DNA from: Candidatus Levyibacteriota bacterium
Lineage (GTDB): Bacteria; Patescibacteriota; Microgenomatia; Levybacterales; UBA12049
Length of the DNA: 17,723 nt
Reading direction: 5' to 3'
NCBI GenBank assembly: GCA_023245515.1
Contig: JAHFKE010000022.1
Coordinates: 1 to 17,723, forward strand
Shown here: positions 13,734 to 17,723 of the stretch, one piece after another
Numbering within the stretch: position 1 is the stretch's first letter
How the letters are laid out: every line of letters begins with the position of its first letter
Notes under the pieces: generated by a model
What the model saw: only the letters and a program-made list of their open reading frames with translations
Told to the model about the DNA's origin: nothing
Database searches by the model: none
Position numbers and translations under genes: made by a program

Positions 13734-13806
13734 GCGCCCATAGCTCAATGGATAGAGCAAGTCGGTTCTAACGATTAGGTTGGGGGTTCGAATCCCTCTG
13801 GGCGCA
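13734..13806 (+). tRNA. tRNA-Arg (anticodon TCT)
   Basis: Acceptor arms GCGCCCA (13734-13740) and TGGGCGC (13799-13805) pair fully, discriminator A13806. The D arm is GCTC/GAGC, the anticodon stem AGTCG/CGATT has one G-T pair, and the loop GTTCTAA gives anticodon TCT (reads AGA/AGG). The T arm is GGGGG-TTCGAAT-CCCTC. The CCA end is not encoded in full (ACCG follows). Its 3' end is copied at 14302-14319, the pattern left by integration into a tRNA gene. Confidence 0.96.
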
Positions 13807-13807
13807 C
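13790..13807 (+). repeat. Left direct repeat (att-like, in tRNA-Arg 3' end)
   Basis: GAATCCCTCTGGGCGCAC, part of the T arm and acceptor of tRNA-Arg. It matches 17 of 18 bases of 14302-14319. Confidence 0.8.
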
Positions 13808-13864
13808 CGCGTCAAACGCGGCTCCGCAAGGAGACGTGTTTGTAAGCGAGTCGCGTTTGACGCG
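13808..13864. repeat. Nested palindrome with two alternative foldings
   Basis: CGCGTCAAACGCG (13808-13820) is the exact reverse complement of CGCGTTTGACGCG (13852-13864). Between them is CTCC-GCAA-GGAG (13822-13833), a stem capped by a GNRA tetraloop. Alternatively CAAACGCG (13813-13820) pairs with CGTGTTTG (13835-13842, one G-T) to form a single long hairpin through the same tetraloop. The two folds exclude each other. It starts one base after the left direct repeat and ends 18 bp before the GIY-YIG ATG. Confidence 0.75.
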
Positions 13865-13882
13865 ACATACGCTTATATTTAT

Positions 13883-14251
13883 ATGAGTGAAACGTCAGAC
13901 GTTTCATCGCTCCCCGAGCGATACTACGTATACATTTTATTTTCCTTTGAAGACAAGGGTCTTTATATTGGGTTTACCACAGATTTAAAATCGCGCTTAA
14001 CGAGTCATGCTAAGGGCAAAAATCAAGCAACGATTCTCCGTAGACCACTAAAACTTATTCACTACGAATATTTCATCAACAAGGCAGACGCAAAAGCTCG
14101 CGAAGAATTCCTTGAAAGCAAAGCTCTGAACCATATAGTTCAGAGCGCAGTCCTGTATCGAATGGTACGGGGTGGCCATGGAAGAGAGCAGTTGAAACAA
14201 TTTTTGAAGAGGACTCTTGTTGAAGAGCTCTTTAAGGGTTTGCACTTGTGA
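13883..14251 (+). CDS. GIY-YIG nuclease domain protein (UPF0213-like) with palindromic insertion
   Basis: 122 residues. The core YYVYILFSFEDKGLYIGFTT (14-33) carries the GIY and YIG motifs, followed by DLKSRLTSH with the usual Arg38 and the conserved Glu74/Glu75 region AKAREEFLES. Single-domain GIY-YIG proteins of this kind are common in CPR genomes. Family members usually pass straight from REEFLES to GxGREQLKxxL; here about 17 residues (KALNHIVQSAVLYRMVR, 80-96) intervene, encoded by DNA with a 9-bp perfect inverted repeat (14123-14146). The first 12 codons are also made of palindromes, so the true N-terminus may be later, at the RYYVYIL segment. A TTATAT hexamer sits 4 nt before the ATG. 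It is the only gene between the tRNA-derived repeats. Confidence 0.8.
   Translation: MSETSDVSSLPERYYVYILFSFEDKGLYIGFTTDLKSRLTSHAKGKNQATILRRPLKLIHYEYFINKADAKAREEFLESKALNHIVQSAVLYRMVRGGHGREQLKQFLKRTLVEELFKGLHL
13888..13906. repeat. Perfect palindrome at the GIY-YIG start
   Basis: TGAAACGTC-a-GACGTTTCA: nine-base arms around one base, within the first codons. Confidence 0.8.
13906..13922. repeat. Second palindrome in the GIY-YIG start
   Basis: ATCGCTC-ccc-GAGCGAT: seven-base arms around three bases, directly abutting the previous palindrome. Confidence 0.8.
14123..14146. repeat. Inverted repeat inside the GIY-YIG coding sequence
   Basis: GCTCTGAAC-catata-GTTCAGAGC: nine perfect pairs around a 6-base loop, translated in frame as part of an extra segment relative to the family. 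Confidence 0.8.
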
Positions 14252-14253
14252 GT

Positions 14254-14301
14254 TCACTCTGAGCATTTCGGCAAGCTCAATGCGAGACAAATAGCCGAAG
14301 G
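14254..14301. repeat. REP-like hairpin sequence near the right end of the mini-element
   Basis: TTCGGC (14267-14272) pairs with GCCGAA (14294-14299), and GCATT (14263-14267) alternatively with AATGC (14279-14283). The phrase CTGAGCATTTCGGCAAGCTC resembles the widespread intergenic repeats of the form TTCGACAAGCTCAG seen in many bacteria; the resemblance is from memory and not checked. Confidence 0.5.
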
Positions 14302-14319
14302 GAATCCCTCTGGGCGTAC
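14302..14319 (+). repeat. Right direct repeat (copy of tRNA-Arg 3' end)
   Basis: GAATCCCTCTGGGCGTAC. The first 15 bases are identical to the tRNA end, then one C-to-T difference, then AC again. No other tRNA arms are present here, so it is not a whole second tRNA. Confidence 0.8.
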
Positions 14320-14451
14320 TCAATTTTTTAAATATTTCAGTCTCAAAATTAGATCTAATAAGGAAACACTGGTAAAAGATGCTGAATTAGCAGAATTAAA
14401 AAGTCTCCTCCTATCTCACCGCTAGCACCCATAAATATTTGATTCGCGATA

Positions 14452-14481
14452 TTGATCGCATACGTTGAAGAGTATTATAAT
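14452..14481 (+). promoter_or_regulatory. Promoter of the second kinase-like gene
   Basis: TTGATC (14452-14457), 18-bp spacer, perfect TATAAT (14476-14481), ending 6 nt before the ATG at 14488. An open frame can be read from the TTG of the -35, but that is not a start. Confidence 0.75.
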
Positions 14482-14487
14482 TACACT

Positions 14488-15867
14488 ATGTTTAATTTCT
14501 TATCATTATTTAAAAGAAATCGTGACGAACAACTGATTGATAATAATTATGATTTCAACGAGATACCAGTTTCAGAAAATGATATTAAAGGAATAGTTGA
14601 AAACAAGACGCCTGTATTGAGTGGTACTACCTCCGCAAAAAAAGGAGAGCCTCGAGTATCTAGCCCAAACATTGATGCTGATAGACAAGAAGCATCTGAT
14701 AAAGCAGACCTTGAGCAAGTAAGAGAAAAGCTTCGTGCTATAACAGGTAAAAGTGGTACTCGCTCAGAAGGAGTAGATACGGGTGAAGTCTCTGATAGCT
14801 CACGAGAAGAAGAAGCACCTTTTGATATCAATGGTAAAACACTTCTTGGAAAAGGCGGAGAAAATTTCGTGTATGATATTCCTGATGACCCAAGTGTAGT
14901 TGGAAGAGTAGCGATTGAACCATTAATAGACCAGCTTACCAAGGCTGAAGGACAGCCAGGCACTGAAGAGACTAGTGCCAGAGAGACACTTCAAGCAAAA
15001 TTGGCAGCTGAAAATGCTACTTATGATGAGCTTTGTACATATTTCGGTAATGAGCATGTTCCTCAAACGACAAGATCTGTGCGTCAGGTTCCTACGTCAA
15101 GAGAATTTTTAGAGGCGATACATAAAGCGAAAGGAAGAGCTATGCCAGAAGTTACACAGTTACCTACGGATATGTTGACAATCGTCGCAACCCAAGAAAA
15201 AGTGCCAGAAATAAATGATAATGACACCGTTGATATTCAAGGAGGATTGGCCGAGGCTAGAGACCCCAAAACTATGAATACTGAAGACTATAAAAAGGCA
15301 TATGGCGATGTTACTCAAGCTCTTGTTTGCGATCCGGAAAGTGCATCATTTGATCTCGATCAATTTCTTGTTATACATCCAGCTTTAAGAGCAACAGTTG
15401 AGCAAGCACATGACAACCCACAACTAAAAGCTTCATTAACAGATTTTGTACAGAGGGCTATGCGGTATTCTAAGGAAACTGGAAAAAGTCTTGATCTGTT
15501 TGGACCAAAAAATATTCTTTTTTTTGAAAATACTGATGGCTCAAACACTGATAGCGCATGGGGTTATAAGTTAGTAGATGCTTTACCTCCTTCTAATCAA
15601 CAAAAAGCCCTAGAGAGCACGGAAGGACTAATGAAAAAAGTAATTGCAAAGGAACCTATTGAAGACCATTTAGACCGACTTTTACTAAGATGTGCAGTTA
15701 ATTACCAAAGAACGCTGAATGGATTAGCGAAAGAATTAGGCGTTGAAGATCATCTTGATATGATACCTCATGCATCGACTATAACTCCTTCTGAGTTTTG
15801 GGACGTTTTATATGATGGTGGCCCTCCCGCAAGTTCTAGCAAAGAACAAGAAGAAAGGGCTGCTTAA
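14488..15867 (+). CDS. Kinase-like protein with disordered N-terminal region
   Basis: 459 residues from the ATG 6 nt after TATAAT. Residues 1-110 are charged, Ser/Glu-rich and probably disordered. A glycine-rich loop LLGKGGENFVYDI (119-131) and strand VVGRVAIEP (137-145) start a kinase-like N-lobe; the place of the ATP lysine holds Arg140 or Glu144. The C-lobe contains GKSLDLFGPKNILFF (332-346), reading as a catalytic loop D336...N342 one residue longer than D-L-K-P-E-N, and YKLVDALPP (360-368), where the DFG Asp would be D364. This matches kinase-fold proteins of uncertain activity. A substrate cannot be named. It is not obviously similar to the protein at 6941-8197 outside the shared fold. 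It ends TAA, 57 bp before the next start. Confidence 0.6.
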   Translation: MFNFLSLFKRNRDEQLIDNNYDFNEIPVSENDIKGIVENKTPVLSGTTSAKKGEPRVSSPNIDADRQEASDKADLEQVREKLRAITGKSGTRSEGVDTGEVSDSSREEEAPFDINGKTLLGKGGENFVYDIPDDPSVVGRVAIEPLIDQLTKAEGQPGTEETSARETLQAKLAAENATYDELCTYFGNEHVPQTTRSVRQVPTSREFLEAIHKAKGRAMPEVTQLPTDMLTIVATQEKVPEINDNDTVDIQGGLAEARDPKTMNTEDYKKAYGDVTQALVCDPESASFDLDQFLVIHPALRATVEQAHDNPQLKASLTDFVQRAMRYSKETGKSLDLFGPKNILFFENTDGSNTDSAWGYKLVDALPPSNQQKALESTEGLMKKVIAKEPIEDHLDRLLLRCAVNYQRTLNGLAKELGVEDHLDMIPHASTITPSEFWDVLYDGGPPASSSKEQEERAA

Positions 15868-15889
15868 AAATATCTGAAAGATATATGGT

Positions 15890-15918
15890 CACTGTCACTT
15901 GGGGTTTTGTGCTATACT
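15890..15918 (+). promoter_or_regulatory. Promoter of the HEPN-like gene
   Basis: CTGTCA (15890-15895), 17-bp spacer, TATACT (15913-15918), ending exactly 6 nt before the ATG at 15925. This excludes the upstream in-frame ATG at 15907, which lies inside the promoter. Confidence 0.68.
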
Positions 15919-15924
15919 CTTGCC

Positions 15925-16446
15925 ATGAAAAAAGTCCTGAATAGTGATGTCGTTATTGCAAGTGAAGAAGAGCTGCGCTTCACGACCCAAATGCTGATAA
16001 GGTACGCCTCCGATTACTACAAAGCATACGAGGCATTGGTAGAAAAGTATCCAAAATTTGGAGATCTGTTCCCCGTGAAATACTTCCTCGTTTGCCGGTC
16101 TTTAGAATTAGCAATGAAGGCTTACCTGAGAGAAAGTGGACTAACAAAACAGGAAGTCAAAAGTCACTCGCATGATTTGGAGAAACTCATGAAAGCAGTA
16201 CAGGTAAAGGGAGTCGTTTTCAGCCCCATCATACAAGAAACAATTAAGTTTGTGAACTTAACTTATCGACCGAAAGACTTTGAGTACCCCGAAATGGGTA
16301 CAAAGGAAGTTCCTGAACTATCGCCACTGGCCAGTATGGTAAGCCTCGTTATTAATCTTGCCACGAGTAAGTACATGCGCAGAAAAGGTATCATGCCAAA
16401 AGGAGAGGACCTTCCCGATGATGTACCAATCCCTGATTTTCCATAG
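15925..16446 (+). CDS. HEPN-like helical protein
   Basis: 173 residues, almost all helical. The stretch KYFLVCRSLELAMKAYLRES (52-71) followed by KSHSHDLEKLMKAV (79-92) resembles the HEPN fold, where a helix with E-L-A-x-K-A-x-L is followed by H-D-L-x-x-L. The Rx4-6H ribonuclease motif of toxin HEPN proteins is not clear; Arg115 in NLTYRPKDFEYPEMG is the nearest candidate. It may bind nucleotide or RNA or act in a stress or defence pair, but no MNT-type partner is adjacent. The ATG is set by the -10 box; the frame does extend upstream. Confidence 0.55.
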   Translation: MKKVLNSDVVIASEEELRFTTQMLIRYASDYYKAYEALVEKYPKFGDLFPVKYFLVCRSLELAMKAYLRESGLTKQEVKSHSHDLEKLMKAVQVKGVVFSPIIQETIKFVNLTYRPKDFEYPEMGTKEVPELSPLASMVSLVINLATSKYMRRKGIMPKGEDLPDDVPIPDFP

Positions 16447-16493
16447 GGAGATCACGGTGCCGTGAAGAGGTATGTGAGGATATCGGAAATAAA

Positions 16494-17054
16494 TTAAAGA
16501 TATAAATCTTTATTGTCTAGTATTTCATACTCCCATCTTTCTTTCTCAAGCAACTTATCAAATCCATCCCCACCTGATGAGGGATGGGAGCTAATATGTC
16601 CGGCTCCCAGCACTAATAAGATTGTTTCCGATTCTTTATCAGATATTCTATCAAACCAAGCTTGTTCTCTTTTGCGTTGATAAGATTGTTCTTCTGCTTC
16701 AAATTCATCTTGTTTTTGCTTCATTGCATGTCCCTTCTCCTGCAGGCGAAGCTCTTGCATTGTTGCTTTATGGTCTTGTATAAAATCATAGAGTTCCTGT
16801 GTTGTAAATATTCCTGCGTCGGTACGTTCATTATCGGTTAAGTCACATAATAAATGTGAGATTTTGTAATGATCAGCAACAGTTTTCACATAAGCTTTAT
16901 TATTGGGAGAGTCTAAATCTTGCTGACTTGCCTCTTCACAAACCAAAGAAATTCTTTTTTCTCTAATTATTGTTTCGATAAATTCTTGTAGAAAGGCTGC
17001 TCTACTATTCTGGCCAAACTGCATGTCATGTTTTACTGGCAATAAATAAATCAT
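16494..17054 (-). CDS. Orphan protein with TraB/ChaN-like motifs
   Basis: 186 residues. Candidate functional residues: KHDMQFG (8-14, His9 and Gln12), LVCEEAS (37-43), DLTDNERTDAGI (71-82), a coiled, Lys/Glu-rich helix (95-135) with REQAW, and ILLVLGAGHI (145-154) followed by DKLLEKERWEYEIL. The G-A-G-H-I turn before a final strand, and the early acidic pair, recall the TraB/ChaN/EreA-like fold, but the match is only at motif level. No signal peptide. It converges on the HEPN-like gene. I give no function. Confidence 0.55.
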   Translation of the reverse strand: MIYLLPVKHDMQFGQNSRAAFLQEFIETIIREKRISLVCEEASQQDLDSPNNKAYVKTVADHYKISHLLCDLTDNERTDAGIFTTQELYDFIQDHKATMQELRLQEKGHAMKQKQDEFEAEEQSYQRKREQAWFDRISDKESETILLVLGAGHISSHPSSGGDGFDKLLEKERWEYEILDNKDLYL

Positions 17055-17060
17055 TTTCGC

Positions 17061-17066
17061 AATATA
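17061..17066 (-). promoter_or_regulatory. -10 box of the TraB-motif orphan
   Basis: TATATT on the minus strand ends 6 nt before the ATG at 17054. No good -35 is visible at 17-18 bp. Confidence 0.45.
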
Positions 17067-17189
17067 TCATACTCAACTATTTAATGGTATATACATATTT
17101 AAGGATAAATACGTTGTGTTCAGAGCCTCCAAAAGTGTTCGAACTTCGATAACTTGGGCGTACACAAAGAAAGTTGGGTTTCTCGGCTT
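17067..17189. other. Spacer between the orphan and the DUF1653 gene
   Basis: About 120 bp without a supported gene. It contains the self-complementary GTTCGAAC (17134-17141) within AAGT-gttcga-ACTT. Two minus-strand frames are open through most of it, one continuing after the DUF1653 stop (KPRNPTFFVYAQVIEVRTLL...). It may be a repeat sequence; it has no start or ribosome site. Confidence 0.35.
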
Positions 17190-17423
17190 TTACTTTTTTA
17201 ACAACATAAAACGGGGGGTCTTCTTTCCGTTTACTTCTACATCTTCCAGGAACATGGCTTTTGGTCTTGCCCAGAGCTGACCCTTTTTATACTCATTGTG
17301 ATCTGCCAATTTCTTGTAAATCACCAGCTCTTCTTTTGTTTCAGAGTGGAGGGCTACACCTATCACTTGGACAAGATGGTTTTTGTAGTGAATATATTTG
17401 CTCCCGACTTTTACATCTTCCAT
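17190..17423 (-). CDS. DUF1653 domain protein
   Basis: 77 residues, the whole being one DUF1653 domain: KYIHYKNHLVQVIGVALHSE (9-28), then ELVIYKK and LWARPKAMFLEDVEVNGKKT (50-69) and PRFMLL. These small cytoplasmic beta-barrel-like proteins are widespread and have no established function. A TAAGAT hexamer ends 6 nt before the ATG, with TTGTTT 18 bp further upstream, giving another probable leaderless start. Confidence 0.9.
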   Translation of the reverse strand: MEDVKVGSKYIHYKNHLVQVIGVALHSETKEELVIYKKLADHNEYKKGQLWARPKAMFLEDVEVNGKKTPRFMLLKK

Positions 17424-17556
17424 GTAGTTATCTTATCAAGTCACCAGAAGTAAAACAAGCAAGATTTTGTGGGAAGAGGCAAGAAGAGAGTTGGAAAGTT
17501 GTAGATAGCGTACTCGAATTGCAGCTATTTTATTATATTTGTAGTAGAATAAAGGA

Positions 17557-17723
17557 ATGAGAGCAGCGAGATTAAAAGAATACGGGCAGCCTGTGGTCGT
17601 AGAAGAAATTGAAAAACCCGCAGTAGCTGATGGCAAGGTACTCGTCCAAGTTCATGCAGCCAGTGTCAATCCGTTTGATTGGAAGGTGCAGCTTGGTTAT
17701 GTAAAGGACTATATGCCTCTTAC
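17557..17723 (+). CDS. Zinc-type alcohol dehydrogenase / quinone oxidoreductase, 3' partial
   Basis: 56 residues are visible before the window ends: MRAARLKEYGQPVVVEEIEK, then PAVADGKVLVQVHAASVNPF and DWKVQLGYVKDYMPLT. This is the GroES-like N-terminal domain of MDR-family NADPH:quinone reductases. The SVNPFDWKVQLG segment, with Asp in place of the catalytic-zinc Cys, suggests the zinc-free quinone reductase branch. TAGAAT (17545-17550) ends 6 nt before the ATG; AAAGGA directly abuts the ATG and is too close to work as a normal Shine-Dalgarno. Confidence 0.88.
   Translation, partial: MRAARLKEYGQPVVVEEIEKPAVADGKVLVQVHAASVNPFDWKVQLGYVKDYMPL

Larger units (their letters stand above)
13790..14319 (+). 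mobile_element. GIY-YIG mini-element bounded by tRNA-Arg-derived direct repeats
   Basis: The tRNA 3' end GAATCCCTCTGGGCG (13790-13804) recurs exactly at 14302-14316; over 18 bases (13790-13807 and 14302-14319) only one position differs. The repeats are 512 bp apart and enclose several palindromes and a single GIY-YIG gene, with no integrase. After the right copy comes ctcaatttttta, which could be the original tRNA terminator now displaced. The repeat is directly visible; that it is an attachment site or target duplication is inference. Confidence 0.68.
14252..14425 (+). pseudogene. Open frame continuing after the GIY-YIG stop, possible gene remnant
   Basis: The GIY-YIG reading frame stays open for 57 codons past its TGA, through the REP-like sequence and the right repeat (which reads GNPSGRT), and ends ETLVKDAELAELKSLLLSHR then TAG at 14423. 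The last 20 residues look like a helical protein tail, so the part after 14320 may be the 3' end of a gene interrupted by the element. There is no start codon with a ribosome site. Chance openness of this length is not negligible. Confidence 0.3.

Noticed and set aside
14249..14425. TGA read as a sense codon (alternative genetic code) in the GIY-YIG frame
   Set aside because: Unrelated intact genes (ArsC-like, beta-CASP RNase, tgt) end properly in TGA, so recoding is not supported.
16453..16464. Terminator hairpin TCACG-gtgc-CGTGA between convergent genes
   Set aside because: Short stem with no T-run in either direction.
17128..17160. Third copy of the tRNA-Arg 3' end (GTTCGAA ... TGGGCGTAC)
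   Set aside because: Only the ends resemble the tRNA, the middle differs in length and sequence, and the longest exact match is about 9 bases.
1..17723. CRISPR array, rRNA genes, transposase or integrase genes
   Set aside because: No regularly spaced repeats, rRNA segments or recognisable transposase/integrase motifs were found on either strand.

Overview
The window reads as an accessory-rich stretch of a small-genome bacterium, most likely a member of the Candidate Phyla Radiation (Patescibacteria, perhaps the Microgenomates side). I infer this from the mid-GC DNA, short tightly packed and often convergent genes, a surface beta-helix cluster with a phage-tail flavour, a tRNA-linked GIY-YIG gene, kinase-like and membrane orphan proteins, and very short or absent 5' leaders. 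Several ordinary genes end in TGA, so TGA is a normal stop here and the Gracilibacteria/SR1 code is not in use. Assignment to a named lineage cannot be made from this sequence alone.

Layout. 1-1240: the 3' part of a thioredoxin-type arsenate reductase/LMW phosphatase (its catalytic Cys lies just inside the left edge), tRNA-Gly(TCC) with its promoter, and a class I methyltransferase. 1319-4334: an AI-2E/PerM-family membrane protein diverges from a three-ORF surface cluster (tail-fibre-like ORF, twin-arginine micropeptide, pectate-lyase-like beta-helix protein). 4457-6889: a beta-CASP metallo-beta-lactamase RNase converges on an AlkZ-like winged-helix protein. 6941-9427: an APH-fold kinase-like protein lacking its catalytic Asp diverges from a membrane-anchored beta-propeller; an exact palindrome sits on the promoter between them. 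9435-11927: tgt diverges from yhhQ-queF, a compact preQ0 salvage set (import, reduction to preQ1, insertion into tRNA). 11935-12945: a THUMP RNA methyltransferase. 13158-13484: a small membrane protein with a consensus promoter, long leader and good Shine-Dalgarno site. 13574-14425: the most unusual part, holding a T-shaped three-stem palindrome, tRNA-Arg(TCT), a run of further palindromes, a GIY-YIG gene that itself carries an in-frame palindrome, and a second copy of the tRNA 3' end 512 bp downstream. 14488-17723: a second kinase-like protein, a HEPN-like protein, an orphan with TraB-like motifs, a DUF1653 protein and the 5' end of a zinc-type alcohol dehydrogenase/quinone reductase.

Two themes tie the window together. 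First, most genes that start a transcript have a -10-like hexamer ending 6-7 nt before the ATG, so transcription should begin at or within a base or so of the start codon (leaderless mRNA). Genes inside operons, and the apparently highly expressed membrane protein, instead use Shine-Dalgarno sites or stop-start overlap. Second, the tRNA-Arg region looks like a roughly 0.5-kb GIY-YIG mini-element flanked by tRNA-derived direct repeats and packed with hairpins, with no integrase. These two, together with the T-shaped element and the altered substrate pocket of Tgt, are the best candidates for something undescribed.
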